Both the position numbers and the translations under genes were made by a program. Under the pieces are notes generated by a model, which was not told the DNA's origin, made no database searches, and saw only the letters and a list, made by a program, of their open reading frames with translations. A stretch of 64,000 bases of DNA from Devosia equisanguinis. GTDB taxonomy: Bacteria; Pseudomonadota; Alphaproteobacteria; Rhizobiales; Devosiaceae. The stretch covers positions 1-64,000 of the forward strand of contig NZ_UZWD01000049.1 in assembly GCF_900631955.1 (NCBI RefSeq). The letters are read 5' to 3'. Shown one piece after another: positions 42,132-52,297 of this stretch (within the stretch, counting starts at the first letter, position 1; every line of letters begins with the position of its first letter).

Positions 42132-43175
42132 GTGACGACCTCCTGGCGCAGCGCCGTCCGCATCCTTGCCCTTGCAACGCTGATCGTGCCCATGGTGGCC
42201 GCCTGTGCCACTGGTGGAGGGCTGGGTGCCACCGTCAAGCGCGGGGCCTTTACCTCCAAGGAATATGGGGTCGCCGCCTCTCCACGCGTTACCAATAATC
42301 CCAACCCGCCCAAGGGTGGAGGGCGCTATCAGGTCGGCAAGCCCTATACGGTGCGCGGCAAGACCTATGTGCCCGAGCACAATCCGAGCTATACTGCCAG
42401 CGGCCAGGCCTCCTGGTATGGCTCAGATTTCCATGGCCGGCGCACCGCCAATGGCGAAATCTTCTCCGCCAATGCCATCACCGCCGCGCATCCGACCCTG
42501 CCGCTGCCGTCCTATGTCCGCGTCACCAATACCGGCAATGGTCGCTCGATGATCGTGCGCGTCAACGATCGTGGCCCCTATGTGGCCGGCCGCATCATCG
42601 ACCTGTCGCATCGCGCCGCCGAAATGCTCGGCTACGTCAATAACGGCTCGGCCAGCGTCAAGGTCGAATATGTGGGGCAGGCGCCGCTCGAGGGCGACGA
42701 TACCCGCATGCTGGTGGCCAGCTATGCCGGCCCGGCCGATTTCGGTCGCGGCAATATCCAGGTCGCCTCCAGCGAGAGCAATCGCAGCCTCGTCGGCATG
42801 ACCACCAATTTCATCAGCGGCCTGTTCTCTTATGCCGATACCACCCCGCAGCAGGTGGACGCCGGCATCGGCACTGCCCATGCGGCGGTCAATGCCATGG
42901 CCAGCCAGTCACCGGAATTGCAGGCCTGGGCGCAAAGCGTCGATGCCGGTGCGCGCCACGTCAAGATTGGCCTGGGCATCTATGCCGATCCGGAAAACAC
43001 CGAACGGCTGGTCGAGGAATTCGCCGTACTTGCCGCGGTGGACGAGGAGCCCGTCAAGGTCGGTGGCCGCGACGCCACCAAGCTCACCGTGAGCTACCTC
43101 AAGCCCGGCGTCGGTCAACAAGATGTGCTCGACCTGGCGCAGAAACTTGGCCTTACCGACGTCATTCTTTATTAA
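42132..43175 (+). CDS. rlpA: RlpA-family septal ring lytic transglycosylase lipoprotein
   Basis: A 347-residue outer-membrane lipoprotein. The lipobox VAAC gives Cys25. The double-psi beta-barrel domain (about 95-185) contains ASWYGSDFHGRRTANGEIFS and RVNDRGPYVAGRIIDLS. The C-terminal SPOR-like domain (about 268-347) binds denuded septal glycan: HVKIGLGIYADPENTERLVEEF. Start is GTG at 42132. It is next to a D,D-carboxypeptidase gene with a 60-base gap, giving a small cell-wall pair. Confidence 0.92.
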   Translation: MTTSWRSAVRILALATLIVPMVAACATGGGLGATVKRGAFTSKEYGVAASPRVTNNPNPPKGGGRYQVGKPYTVRGKTYVPEHNPSYTASGQASWYGSDFHGRRTANGEIFSANAITAAHPTLPLPSYVRVTNTGNGRSMIVRVNDRGPYVAGRIIDLSHRAAEMLGYVNNGSASVKVEYVGQAPLEGDDTRMLVASYAGPADFGRGNIQVASSESNRSLVGMTTNFISGLFSYADTTPQQVDAGIGTAHAAVNAMASQSPELQAWAQSVDAGARHVKIGLGIYADPENTERLVEEFAVLAAVDEEPVKVGGRDATKLTVSYLKPGVGQQDVLDLAQKLGLTDVILY

Positions 43176-43235
43176 TCATCGGGGCAGGGGCGCATATAGT
43201 CCGGTCCAGAGGCTCGAGACACAAGGACTTGCCGC

Positions 43236-44378
43236 ATGAGACTGTTGATCGTCATTGCTGCACTTCTGGCTCTGGTGCTTCCGGCTGCTGCGCAGGTCGA
43301 TTTCGACACCAAGGCCCGCTATGCCGTGCTGATGGATTATGAATCCGGCACGGTGATCTTCCAGAAGGACGCCGATACGCGTCTCGAACCGGCCAGCATG
43401 ACCAAGCTCATGACCCTGGCCGTGGTGTTCAACGAACTCCGCGCCGGCCGCATCAGCCTCGAGGACAAGTTCTTCGTCTCCGAAAATGCCTGGCGCACCG
43501 GCGGCGCGGCCTCCGGCGGCTCCACCATGTTCGCCGAGCTCAATTCGCAGATCCGGGTCGAAGACCTGATCCGCTCGGTCATCATCCAGTCGGGCAATGA
43601 CGCGGCCATTATCCTGGCGGAGGGCATTGCCGGCACCGAGCCGACCTTCGCCACCATGATGAACCAGCTGGCCGGCCAGATCGGGCTCGACGGTTCCCAT
43701 TTCACCAATTCCACCGGCCTGCCGGACCCAGAGGAATATTCCACCGCCCGCGATTTGGCTGAGCTCGGCCGCTATCTCATCCGCGAATTTCCCGAATTCT
43801 ATCACTACTTCTCCGAGCCGGAGATGGAGTGGAACAAGATCAAGCAGTCCAACCGCAATTCGCTGATCGATGTCGGCATCGGCGTAGATGGCCTCAAGAC
43901 CGGCCATACGGCCGCAGCCGGCTATGGCGTGGTGCTGTCCACCGCCCAGGGCGATCGCCGCCTGGTTGCCGTGGTTCACGGGCTCACATCCATGCGCGAA
44001 CGCGCCGAAGAGGGCCGCAAGCTCCTTACGTGGGGCCAGCGCGCCTTCGAGCGCTTCGCGCCTTATCCGGCCGGCAGCATCGTTGCCCATGCCGATGTCT
44101 ATGGCGGCGAAGCCGGTAGTGTCGGTCTCGTCGGCAAGGGCGAAATCGCGCTCTACCTGCCGCGCGGCTCGCGCCAGTGCCTTTCGGCCACCGTCAACTA
44201 TACCAGCCCGCTGCTGCCCCCGGTCCGCCAGGGCGACCAGATCGCGGAACTGCGCGTCTTCTGCAACGACCAGCTGGTTCAAACCGCTCCCCTCTACGCC
44301 AATGAAGACGTCCCCCAAGGCGACCTCGTCCGCCGCGCCACCGACGCCCTGAAGCAGTTGGCCTTGGGCTGGCTTTAA
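43236..44378 (+). CDS. D-alanyl-D-alanine carboxypeptidase (PBP5/6 type)
   Basis: A 380-residue penicillin-binding protein that trims the pentapeptide. After a signal peptide (about 1-20) it has the three active-site motifs: S54-x-x-K57 (ASMTKLM), S119-G-N121 and K221-T-G (LKTGHT). A C-terminal PBP5-like beta domain (about 270-370) is followed by an amphipathic end (ATDALKQLALGWL) expected to hold the protein at the membrane. It follows rlpA and is the last gene before a repeat-filled gap. Confidence 0.95.
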   Translation: MRLLIVIAALLALVLPAAAQVDFDTKARYAVLMDYESGTVIFQKDADTRLEPASMTKLMTLAVVFNELRAGRISLEDKFFVSENAWRTGGAASGGSTMFAELNSQIRVEDLIRSVIIQSGNDAAIILAEGIAGTEPTFATMMNQLAGQIGLDGSHFTNSTGLPDPEEYSTARDLAELGRYLIREFPEFYHYFSEPEMEWNKIKQSNRNSLIDVGIGVDGLKTGHTAAAGYGVVLSTAQGDRRLVAVVHGLTSMRERAEEGRKLLTWGQRAFERFAPYPAGSIVAHADVYGGEAGSVGLVGKGEIALYLPRGSRQCLSATVNYTSPLLPPVRQGDQIAELRVFCNDQLVQTAPLYANEDVPQGDLVRRATDALKQLALGWL

Positions 44379-44479
44379 GCCATCCGCTGCGCCGAAAGTC
44401 TCTCCGGTTGACAGATTTTAAGGCTTAAACGCCACGAGAGCTATGCTCGAGTGGTGGGCAATCCACCACATCCCAGGTC

Positions 44480-44550
44480 GTCACCCTCGGGCTTGACCCG
44501 AGGGCTCTTTACTTGACGATCGCGCTATAAGTTCAAAGCCCGAGGGTGAC
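44480..44550. repeat. Extragenic palindrome pair, family B
   Basis: GTCACCCTCGGGCTT and AAGCCCGAGGGTGAC are perfect 15-bp arms 41 bases apart. The left arm itself contains the inner CTCGGGCTTGACCCGAG hairpin that recurs at 49631, 60844 and, in variant form, at 54001. Confidence 0.75.
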
Positions 44551-44579
44551 GCGCCGCACCCTCATCGATCACCCCTTCT

Positions 44580-44616
44580 CCTCCCCCCCCTTCAGGGGGA
44601 GGCCGGGTGGGGGGCC
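44580..44616. repeat. Extragenic palindrome, family A
   Basis: CCTCCCCC-N7-GGGGGAGG with the same stem and G-rich tail (CCGGGTGGGGGGC) as the element at 64-98. Confidence 0.7.
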
Positions 44617-44719
44617 GAGAGCCCCAAAACCCGCACCCCGCCCATCAATCTCTCTCGCGAGTCTTTTCGTGGGGCCTTTGCTGACCTAAAAGGAAAGCGA
44701 CCAAGGAATCAGCCTGCCA

Positions 44720-45406
44720 ATGCTTGAATCGCCACACCGCCACCCGGCCCGGTTCATCACCTTTGAAGGTGGGGAAGGCGTCGGCAAGTCGACGCAGGTG
44801 CGTCGCTTGCTGGTCAATCTGGATCGCCATTCCATCAGCGCCGTGCGCACGCGCGAGCCCGGTGGCACGCCCAAGGCCGAAGCCATCCGCTCCTTCATCC
44901 TGCAGGGGCGCTCGGAAGCCTGGGGCGCCGGCGCCGAAGCCGTGCTCTTTGCTGCCGCGCGCCTCGACCATGTCAACCAGTTGATCGCCCCAAACCTGGC
45001 CAAGGGCACCTGGGTGATCTCGGATCGCTTTTGCGACTCGACCCGCGCCTATCAGGGCCTGACTGGCGGGGTCGACGACACTCTCATCGACGCGCTCGAA
45101 GTGCTGGCGCTTGACGGCCACACGCCCGATCTCACCATCGTGCTCGACATGGACCCCGAAATCGCCTTCCAGCGCGTCGCCCAGCGCGCCGTCGAAGACG
45201 GGCTGGCGCTTACCGGCGACCGCTTCGAGAAGGAAGAGCTCGACTGGCACAAGCGGCTGCGCCAGAATTTCATTGATATCGCCCGCAACAATCGCGACCG
45301 CTGCTACGTCATCTCCGCCAATCAGAGCGAAGACGCGATCGAGCAAGCGATCTGGGAGCTGGTCACCGACCGCTTCCCCGAACTATCCGACGGGCCCGCG
45401 GCGTGA
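44720..45406 (+). CDS. tmk: Thymidylate kinase
   Basis: A 228-residue P-loop kinase phosphorylating dTMP to dTDP for DNA synthesis. Walker A GGEGVGKST is at about 17-25, the DRx motif is SDRFCDST (about 101-108), and TREPGGTPKAEAIR contains the dTMP-binding Arg. It is the first gene of tmk-holB-metG-tatD-MBL; its stop overlaps the holB GTG start (GTGA). The order is conserved in alphaproteobacteria. Confidence 0.97.
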   Translation: MLESPHRHPARFITFEGGEGVGKSTQVRRLLVNLDRHSISAVRTREPGGTPKAEAIRSFILQGRSEAWGAGAEAVLFAAARLDHVNQLIAPNLAKGTWVISDRFCDSTRAYQGLTGGVDDTLIDALEVLALDGHTPDLTIVLDMDPEIAFQRVAQRAVEDGLALTGDRFEKEELDWHKRLRQNFIDIARNNRDRCYVISANQSEDAIEQAIWELVTDRFPELSDGPAA

Positions 45407-46428
45407 CCGATCCCACGGCGCTTCCTGACCTGCCGCTGCCCGAACAGCGGCAATTGGCCATTGGCCACGATGCCGCCCGCCAGGCCATTCTGGCGCAGTT
45501 GGGCGAGGGGCATCTGCCCGGCGCCATCATGCTGCATGGGCCGCAGGGCATCGGCAAGGCGACCTTGGCGTTCGAACTGGCCGCCACCATCCTCACGACC
45601 ACCGGCGACGAGCCCGCGCACCGCGTGCGCGAGCAGGTGCAGGCCATGTCCCATCCCAATCTCTCGGTGCTGCGCCGCCGTCCCAAGGACGCCAAGGGCT
45701 ACTACACCGTCATCCGCGTCGAGGATGTGCGCGAACTGCGGGACGCGCTGCACCATACGCGCGGCCGGGCCGGCCACCGCATCGCCATTCTCGACTCCAT
45801 CGATGACTGCAACCCGTCCGCCGCCAATGCGCTGCTGAAGACGCTGGAAGAGCCGCCGGCCGACACCACATTTTTCCTTATTTCCCATCGCCCCGGCTCG
45901 CTTCTGCCCACCATCAAGTCGCGCTGCCACAATCTGGCGCTGCGGCCGCTGGCCGGCGGTCAGGTGCGCGATCTCGTGGCCGCCAGCGTTGCCGATCTCG
46001 ATGCCGAGACGCTCGACCGCGCCGTGCAGCTGGCCGGTGGCCGGCCGCGCCGTGCCTTTGAAACCCTGGCGCTCTCGGAGGCCTCGCCGGTCGGAGCATT
46101 GCTGGCCTGGCTGCAAGATCCGCTCGCCATGCCCAATGCCGTGCATCTGCAACTGGCCGATGCATTGGGCAGCGACGCGCAGGGCACCGACATGTCCTTT
46201 GCCCGCGAAATCCTCGCCGATTGGATGGCCACCGAAATGCGCGAGGCTGCCATTGCCGGTGTGGATCGCAGGCGTCTTGCCTCCGCCACTGACCTATGGG
46301 ACAAGGCCAGCGCACTTCTGGGCGAAGCCGACAGCGTCAATCTCGACATGAAGCAGACGCTGGCGGTTATTTTCGACGCCATAAGGAAGCACTGCGCCAT
46401 TTCCGCCGTTCCCGTTGAGCCAGCATGA
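45403..46428 (+). CDS. holB: DNA polymerase III subunit delta'
   Basis: A 341-residue clamp-loader subunit. The AAA+ part has the P-loop-like [14 protein letters not shown] (about 45-58) and the sensor-type [13 protein letters not shown] with [19 protein letters not shown], both typical of delta'. No DnaX-type zinc cysteines are seen. Start is GTG, overlapping tmk; the stop overlaps metG (ATGA). Confidence 0.93.
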   Translation: MTDPTALPDLPLPEQRQLAIGHDAARQAILAQLGEGHLPGAIMLHGPQGIGKATLAFELAATILTTTGDEPAHRVREQVQAMSHPNLSVLRRRPKDAKGYYTVIRVEDVRELRDALHHTRGRAGHRIAILDSIDDCNPSAANALLKTLEEPPADTTFFLISHRPGSLLPTIKSRCHNLALRPLAGGQVRDLVAASVADLDAETLDRAVQLAGGRPRRAFETLALSEASPVGALLAWLQDPLAMPNAVHLQLADALGSDAQGTDMSFAREILADWMATEMREAAIAGVDRRRLASATDLWDKASALLGEADSVNLDMKQTLAVIFDAIRKHCAISAVPVEPA

Positions 46429-47975
46429 CCGCCAAGCCCTTTTACGTCACCACCGCGATTTCCTATCCCAATGGCGCCCCCCATATCGGGCATGCCTATG
46501 AGATGATCGCCACCGACGCCATCGCGCGTTGGAAGCGTCTGGAAGGCCGCGAGGTCTATTTCCTGACCGGCACCGACGAGCATGGCATTAAGATGGTGCA
46601 GACCGCCGCCAGGGAAGGCATTCCGGTGCGCGAACTGGCCGATCGCAATGCTGGCGAGTTCCGCAAGCTCGCCGCGGCGCTCAATCTTTCCAATGACGAC
46701 TTCATTCGCACCACCGAGCAGCGCCACCATGAGGCGTCGCAGGCCATCTGGAAAAAGATGGCCGACAGCCACAATGGCGATATCTTCGAGTCCACCTATA
46801 AGGGCTGGTACTCGGTGCGCGACGAGGCCTATTTCGACGAGGACGAGCTGACTGAAAAGGACGGCAAGCGTTTTGCCCCCTCCGGCGCCGAGGTCGAGTG
46901 GGTCGAAGAGCCGACCTATTTCTTCCGTCTCTCCGCCTATACCCAGAAGCTGCTCGATCTCTACGAGGCCAATCCCGATTTCATCGCCCCCAAGGAGCGC
47001 CGCAACGAGATCATCTCCTTCGTGAAGGGCGGATTGCAGGACCTTTCGGTCTCCCGCACCACCTTCGACTGGGGCATTCCGGTCCCCGGCGCCGAGGGCC
47101 ATGTGATGTATGTGTGGGTCGATGCGCTCACCAATTACATTACCGGCGTCGGCTATCCGGACGAGCAGAGCGAACTGTTCAAGAAGTTCTGGCCAGCTGA
47201 CCTGCACGTTATCGGCAAGGACATCATCCGCTTCCACACCGTCTATTGGCCCGCTTTCCTGATGAGCGCCGGCCTGCCGGTGCAGCATCGCGTCTTCGCC
47301 CACGGTTTCCTCACCGTCGACGGCCAGAAGATGAGCAAGTCGCTGGGCAATGTCATCGACCCGTTCCATCTGGTCGAAACCTTCGGCCCCGACGCCATCC
47401 GCTATTTCTTCCTGCGCGAAGTCTCCTTCGGCAATGACGGCGATTATTCCAACGAAAAGCTGGTCAATCGCGTCAATGCCGACCTGGCCAATAATCTTGG
47501 CAATCTCGCCCAGCGTTCGCTGTCGATGATCAACAAGAACTGCGAGGCCCAGGTGCCCGTATTCGGGGCGCTCACCGAGGCCGACAATGCCATCATCGCC
47601 GAGGTCACCGAGGCACTGGCTGCGGCGCAGCAGGCCATGGACCAGCAATTGGTGCATGAGGCCACCGGCGCCATCATCGCGGCGCTGAGCTCGGCCAATA
47701 ACTACTTTGCCGGCCAGGAGCCCTGGGCGTTGAAGAAGACCGATCCGGCTCGCATGGCCACGGTTCTCTATATCACCGCCGACACCGTTCGCCGCCTCGC
47801 CATCCCGATGCAGGCCTTCGTGCCGGCCTCCGCCGCGCGCCTGCTCGACCAGCTGATGGTGCCCGCCGACCAGCGCAGCCTGGCCGATGCGGCCGCGGTC
47901 AATGCTTTGGTCCCCGGCACCGAATTGCCCGTGCCGCAGGGCGTCTTTGCCCGTCTCGAAAAGCCGGCGGAATAA
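46425..47975 (+). CDS. metG: Methionyl-tRNA synthetase
   Basis: A 516-residue class I aminoacyl-tRNA synthetase. The HIGH motif is PHIGH (19-23), KMSKS is [10 protein letters not shown] (about 300-308), and the anticodon-binding helical part fills the C-terminal 150 residues. There is no four-cysteine zinc knuckle and no C-terminal tRNA-binding extension, the short alphaproteobacterial type. It overlaps holB by 4 bases and precedes tatD by one base. Confidence 0.97.
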   Translation: MTAKPFYVTTAISYPNGAPHIGHAYEMIATDAIARWKRLEGREVYFLTGTDEHGIKMVQTAAREGIPVRELADRNAGEFRKLAAALNLSNDDFIRTTEQRHHEASQAIWKKMADSHNGDIFESTYKGWYSVRDEAYFDEDELTEKDGKRFAPSGAEVEWVEEPTYFFRLSAYTQKLLDLYEANPDFIAPKERRNEIISFVKGGLQDLSVSRTTFDWGIPVPGAEGHVMYVWVDALTNYITGVGYPDEQSELFKKFWPADLHVIGKDIIRFHTVYWPAFLMSAGLPVQHRVFAHGFLTVDGQKMSKSLGNVIDPFHLVETFGPDAIRYFFLREVSFGNDGDYSNEKLVNRVNADLANNLGNLAQRSLSMINKNCEAQVPVFGALTEADNAIIAEVTEALAAAQQAMDQQLVHEATGAIIAALSSANNYFAGQEPWALKKTDPARMATVLYITADTVRRLAIPMQAFVPASAARLLDQLMVPADQRSLADAAAVNALVPGTELPVPQGVFARLEKPAE

Positions 47976-47976
47976 G

Positions 47977-48756
47977 ATGCTGATCGATAGTCATTGCCAT
48001 CTCGACTTCGAGGCGCTCGCTGCCGATATCGAAGGCGTCATGGCGCGCGCTGCTGCGGCAGGGGTCACCGGCATGGTGACGATATCCACATGGGTGGATA
48101 AGTTTTCCACCTATGCCGATATCGCGGAACGTTTCCCGAACGTCTGGTGCTCGGTCGGCACGCATCCGCACAATGCCGATCAGGAACTGCACATTCAGAC
48201 CGAAGATCTGGTCCGGCTAAGTGCCCATCCGCGCTGCATTGCCATCGGCGAAGCGGGCCTTGACTACTTCTACGACAATGCTCCGCGCGAGGCGCAGGAG
48301 ATCGGACTGCGCCGGCACATCGCCGCCGCGCGGATCACCCGTCTTCCACTGGTTATCCACAGCCGCCAGGCCGATGACGACATGGCCGCCATCCTCGAAG
48401 AAGAGACCGGGCAGGGGGCCTTCCCCTTCGTGCTCCATTGCTTCACCGCCGGCATGGACCTGGCGCAGCGCGCGCTGGCGCTCGGTGGCTACATCTCCTT
48501 TTCCGGCATCATCACCTTCAAGAATGCCAAGGAAATTCAGGACGTCGCGGCCATGGTGCCGGCCGATCGCTATCTGGTCGAAACCGACGCACCTTATCTC
48601 GCGCCCATTCCGCATCGTGGCCAGTCCAACGAGCCGAGCTTCGTCCGCCACACGGCCGAAAAGGTCGCCGAAATTCGCGGCGTCACGCTTGAGCAGGTCG
48701 GTCGCGAAAGCACCGCCAATTTTGGGCGGCTGTTTGCCAAGTCCGGCGTGAAGTAA
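47977..48756 (+). CDS. tatD: TatD-family metal-dependent hydrolase
   Basis: A 259-residue TIM-barrel nuclease-type hydrolase. Metal ligands are in DSHCHLDF at the N terminus, Glu in AIGEAGLDYFYD, His in LVIHSRQADDDM and HCFTAGMDLA, and Asp in LVETDAPYL. The start at 47977 is 1 base after the metG stop. The next gene begins after 4 bases. Family members remove 3' ends of DNA in repair and quality control. Confidence 0.92.
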   Translation: MLIDSHCHLDFEALAADIEGVMARAAAAGVTGMVTISTWVDKFSTYADIAERFPNVWCSVGTHPHNADQELHIQTEDLVRLSAHPRCIAIGEAGLDYFYDNAPREAQEIGLRRHIAAARITRLPLVIHSRQADDDMAAILEEETGQGAFPFVLHCFTAGMDLAQRALALGGYISFSGIITFKNAKEIQDVAAMVPADRYLVETDAPYLAPIPHRGQSNEPSFVRHTAEKVAEIRGVTLEQVGRESTANFGRLFAKSGVK

Positions 48757-48760
48757 GGCC

Positions 48761-49597
48761 ATGGCCGCGCCGGATCGCATCATCGCCACCATTCTCGGCT
48801 GCGGTTCGTCCGGCGGCGTGCCGCGCATCGGCAATGATTGGGGCATTTGCGATCCCGACGAGCCGCGCAATCGCCGTCGCCGCTGCGCGCTGCTGATCGA
48901 AGGCTGGCGCGACGGCGAGGCGGAACCCACCCGTATCCTGATCGACACCGGGGTCGACCTGCGCGAACAATTGCTCGACATGGCGGTCAACCGGGTCGAC
49001 GCCGTATTCTACACCCATGAGCACGCCGACCATACCCACGGCATCGACGATTTGCGGGTTCTGGCGCTGCTCAACCGCAAGCGGGTCGATGTCTATTTCA
49101 CGCCCGAATGCGGTGCCCGCATCCGCGAGGCCTTCGGCTATTGCTTCACCACCCCGGCGGGCAGTTCTTATCCGCCCATTCTCAATGCCCACGAAATCGC
49201 CGCCGGCGACACCATTTCGGTGACTGGCCCGGGCGGCACGCTCGATATCAGCGCCTTCCTGCAACTGCATGGCGATATCAATTCGCTGGGCTTCCGCGTC
49301 GCCGATTTCGCCTATAGCTGCGATCTCTCGGGCTTTCCCGAACAATCGCATGCCGCCATTTCCGGGCTGTCGCTCTGGGTGCTCGACGCCCTCCGCCCGA
49401 CTCCGCATCCAAGCCATCTGAGCCTGCCGGAAAGCCTCGACCTCATCGCCCGCTTCCAGCCGCGCCAGGCCGTGCTCACCGACATGCACATCGACCTCGA
49501 CTACGCCCGCACCGAAGCCGAGACGCCCGCCAATGTCACCCCGGCCTTCGACGGCATGCAGATCGATGTACTGAGTGGAGAAATCTTGAACCGGTAG
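48761..49597 (+). CDS. MBL-fold hydrolase (PhnP-like)
   Basis: A 278-residue metallo-beta-lactamase-fold enzyme. Metal site HEHADH is at 86-91 (TH-H-DH motif), with further ligands in AYSCDLSGF and LTDMHIDLDY. The N terminus TILGCGSSGGVPRIGNDWG is the pattern of PhnP-like cyclic phosphodiesterases. It is the last gene of the tmk operon and is followed by family B and A repeats. Confidence 0.88.
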   Translation: MAAPDRIIATILGCGSSGGVPRIGNDWGICDPDEPRNRRRRCALLIEGWRDGEAEPTRILIDTGVDLREQLLDMAVNRVDAVFYTHEHADHTHGIDDLRVLALLNRKRVDVYFTPECGARIREAFGYCFTTPAGSSYPPILNAHEIAAGDTISVTGPGGTLDISAFLQLHGDINSLGFRVADFAYSCDLSGFPEQSHAAISGLSLWVLDALRPTPHPSHLSLPESLDLIARFQPRQAVLTDMHIDLDYARTEAETPANVTPAFDGMQIDVLSGEILNR

Positions 49598-49630
49598 GGG
49601 TGGGCGTACGCGCCACCCACTCTCACCGCG

Positions 49631-49788
49631 CCGCCCTCGGGCTTGACCCGAGGGCCTGTCGGAGAATCACAGGCCTCATTTAACGTCGCGGTTAGAGCCT
49701 CTCACGTTCTGGTTGATGCGGCTCTATCGCCCCCCCCTTGAGGGGAGGGCCGGGGATCTAGCAGCCCTCAGGTCGAGCCCGAGGGCGG
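49631..49788. repeat. Family B palindrome pair enclosing a family A element
   Basis: The left unit CCGCCCTCGGGCTTGAC (49631-49647) and the right unit GTCGAGCCCGAGGGCGG (49772-49788) are complementary at 16 of 17 positions. Between them, at 49731-49756, lies a CCCCT / AGGGG family A palindrome. The block separates the MBL gene from the convergent moeA. Confidence 0.68.
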
Positions 49789-49803
49789 AACGGCATAGCC
49801 CCC

Positions 49804-51006
49804 TCAAAACCCATCCAGCGGCAGCGCATCCACCAGCGCGCCCACCGCTTGCCCCGGATCATGCTCCGGCTGCACGATCAGCATATCCGCATGCGCCAGC
49901 GACGAGGTATGCCCGCTATCGGTCTGGGAAATCGGCAGCAATTCGGGCCCGGTCGGCATGTGCAGCAATTGCGCCCGCATGAAATGCCGGCGCGCCGTAT
50001 TGGCCGGTGTCGGCCCGGCCAGCGGCAGGCGCCAGGGCGTCGGTTCGGCGGCACCCTGCCAGCGGCGCAGCGCCGGCTTGATGAAAACCTGCGCCGTCAC
50101 CATGGCCGAAACCGGATTGCCCGGCAGCCCGAACACCAGCGTCTTGCCATGCATGCCGAACATCAGCGGCTTTCCCGGCCGCATATTGATGCGCCAGAAA
50201 TCCAGCGTCACGCCCAATTGCTTGAGCACGTCCTGCACCAGGTCATGTTCGCCCACCGAGGCGCCGCCGGTGGTCACCACGATATCGGGCGCGTCGGCGA
50301 ACACCGCCGCGAGCCTCGAGCGCAGTGTTTCCGCGTCATCGGCAATAATGCCGTGATCCCGCACCTCGGCGGCATAGGGCGCCAACATTGCGGCCAGGCC
50401 AAAGCTGTTGGACGCCACGATCTGGTCCGGTCCCAGCGCCTGGCCGGGCAGCACCAGTTCGTCGCCCGTGGCCACCAGCGCGATGCGCGGACGTGTGGCA
50501 ACGCTGAGGGCCGGATAGTTGGCCGCAGCCGCAACCGAAATCTGCATCGGTGTCAGCCGCGTTCCGCGCTCGATCAGCATCTGTCCGGTGGCGAAATCAT
50601 TGCCCCTGGGGCGCACGCTGTGGCCGGGCCGGGCAGGGGCCGTAAAGCGCACCATGTCGCCCTCGCGCACCGCCTCTTCCTGCATGATCACCGTATCGGC
50701 TCCGGCTGGAACCGGCGCTCCGGTAAAGATGCGCACGGCTTCGCCGGGGCCCACCGTCCCGGCAAAACCGGCGCCGGCCTGCGACATGCCGATGACCTTG
50801 AGCCAAACGCCCTCGCTCACGTCGGCGGCGCGCATGGCGTAGCCGTCCATGGCGCTGGCGTCGAAAGGCGGCTGGTCGTGCTGGGCGATGACATCGGCAG
50901 CGAGCACGCGGCCCGCAGCCTGGTTCAGCGCTACCGCTTCCGGCACCACGTCAGGCACACGCGCCAGAATGGCCCTGAGCGCTTCGTCGACGGGCAAGAG
51001 GCTCAT
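49804..51006 (-). CDS. moeA: Molybdopterin molybdenumtransferase MoeA
   Basis: A 400-residue enzyme that inserts molybdate into adenylated molybdopterin. It has the standard MoeA pattern: LPVDEALRAILARV start, PPFDASAMDGYAM, IFTGAPVPAGADTVIMQE, TGDELV, and TTGGASVGEHD (MoCF motif) with GLPGNPVSAMVT. The ATG at 51006 overlaps the moaC stop (ATGA). It is the last gene in trpGDC-moaC-moeA. Confidence 0.96.
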   Translation of the reverse strand: MSLLPVDEALRAILARVPDVVPEAVALNQAAGRVLAADVIAQHDQPPFDASAMDGYAMRAADVSEGVWLKVIGMSQAGAGFAGTVGPGEAVRIFTGAPVPAGADTVIMQEEAVREGDMVRFTAPARPGHSVRPRGNDFATGQMLIERGTRLTPMQISVAAAANYPALSVATRPRIALVATGDELVLPGQALGPDQIVASNSFGLAAMLAPYAAEVRDHGIIADDAETLRSRLAAVFADAPDIVVTTGGASVGEHDLVQDVLKQLGVTLDFWRINMRPGKPLMFGMHGKTLVFGLPGNPVSAMVTAQVFIKPALRRWQGAAEPTPWRLPLAGPTPANTARRHFMRAQLLHMPTGPELLPISQTDSGHTSSLAHADMLIVQPEHDPGQAVGALVDALPLDGF

Positions 51007-51485
51007 GGCTGGCGCACGAAATCGCCGGACTTGCCGCCCGATTTTTCCACGAGGCAAATATCCGACACCACCATGGCGCGGTCGATGGCCTTGGCCATGT
51101 CGTAAAGCGTTAGGGCGGCGGTCGAGGCCGCGACCAGAGCCTCCATTTCCACTCCGGTCTGGCCGGTGGTCTCAGCCGTCGCGTCGATGCGGATGGCACC
51201 CTCGCCATCACCCGCAATCTCAACGCTGACCTTGGTCAGCGCGATCGGGTGGCAGAGCGGGATCAGTTCGGACGTCTTCTTGGCCGACATGATGCCGGCA
51301 ATGCGCGCGACGGCCAGGGCATCGCCCTTCTTGAGCCCACCGCCGAGAATGGTGGCGATGGTCTCGGGCTGTCCGGTCAGTCGCGCCTGTGCCACGGCGC
51401 GGCGGCGAGTGACGGCCTTGTCGCCGATATCGACGATATGGGCCTCGCCCCGCGCATTGAGGTGGGTCAGGCGCGCCTCGGTCAT
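51003..51485 (-). CDS. moaC: Cyclic pyranopterin monophosphate synthase MoaC
   Basis: A 160-residue enzyme of early molybdenum cofactor synthesis. The family motifs GIMSAKKTSELIPLCHPI and TGVEMEALVAASTAALTLYDM are intact. It is tightly coupled: its ATG overlaps the trpC stop (TGATG) and its stop overlaps moeA. Confidence 0.97.
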   Translation of the reverse strand: MTEARLTHLNARGEAHIVDIGDKAVTRRRAVAQARLTGQPETIATILGGGLKKGDALAVARIAGIMSAKKTSELIPLCHPIALTKVSVEIAGDGEGAIRIDATAETTGQTGVEMEALVAASTAALTLYDMAKAIDRAMVVSDICLVEKSGGKSGDFVRQP

Positions 51486-52297
51486 CAGCGCACGGTCTCG
51501 GGGGCGCCCATCAGCAAGGCTCGGGTGGCCGCCACCACATCGTCCTGCCGCATCAGGCTTTCACCCACGAGGAAGGTGCCGACGCCACAGCGTTCGTCCA
51601 GCATCTTCACATGCTCATGGGTGACGATGCCGCTTTCGCTGACCAGCATCACGTCCGCAGGTAGGCCGGCCGACAGGCGCACTGTGGTTTCGAGCGAAGT
51701 CTCAAAGGTGCGCAGGTTGCGGTTGTTGATGCCGATGAATTTGGCATCGAGCCCCAGAGCCCGGTCGAGCTCGACCTGGTCATGCACCTCCACCAGCGCG
51801 TCCATGCCCCATTCCTGGGCGGAATCGAGCAGGTAGCGCGCCACGTCGTCATCGACAGCGGCGAGAATGATCAGGATGCAGTCGGCGCCCCAGGAGCGGG
51901 CCTCGGCCACCTGATAGGTTTCGAACAGGAAGTCCTTGCGCAGCACCGGCAGCCGCGTGGCGGCGCGGGCTTCGATCAGATAGCTGGGCGAGCCCTGAAA
52001 GCTCGGCCGGTCGGTCAGTACCGAGAGACAGGCCGCGCCGCCGGTCTCGTAGTCCCGGGCAATCTGGGCCGGGTTGAAATCGGCGCGGATCAGCCCTTTG
52101 GAGGGGCTGGCTTTCTTCACTTCGGCGATCAGGCCATAGTCGCCTTTGGCGCGCTTGTCCTTGAGCGCCTTCAGAAAACCGCGCGGCGCTGGCTGGTCAT
52201 GCGCCTCTGCCACCACCTCGGCCCAGGGACGCATGGCTTTTGCCGCGGCGATTTCTTCGCGCTTATAGGCTTCGATCTGCTTGAGAAAATCGTTCAT
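51485..52297 (-). CDS. trpC: Indole-3-glycerol-phosphate synthase
   Basis: A 270-residue TIM-barrel enzyme of tryptophan synthesis, not fused to Trp[45 protein letters not shown] and [13 protein letters not shown] are diagnostic. The start ATG 52297 overlaps trpD by 4 bases (ATGA); the long upstream frame is in trpD and rejected. Confidence 0.97.
   Translation of the reverse strand: MNDFLKQIEAYKREEIAAAKAMRPWAEVVAEAHDQPAPRGFLKALKDKRAKGDYGLIAEVKKASPSKGLIRADFNPAQIARDYETGGAACLSVLTDRPSFQGSPSYLIEARAATRLPVLRKDFLFETYQVAEARSWGADCILIILAAVDDDVARYLLDSAQEWGMDALVEVHDQVELDRALGLDAKFIGINNRNLRTFETSLETTVRLSAGLPADVMLVSESGIVTHEHVKMLDERCGVGTFLVGESLMRQDDVVAATRALLMGAPETVR

Larger units (their letters stand above)
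44379..44719. other. Repeat-filled 341-base intergenic region
   Basis: No gene. It contains a family B palindrome pair (44480-44550) and a family A palindrome (44580-44616). The last 80 bases, before tmk, should hold its promoter, but no clear hexamers were identified. Confidence 0.6.

Noticed and set aside
45960..47657. 565-codon frame antisense to holB and metG
   Set aside because: Shadow of two secure genes.
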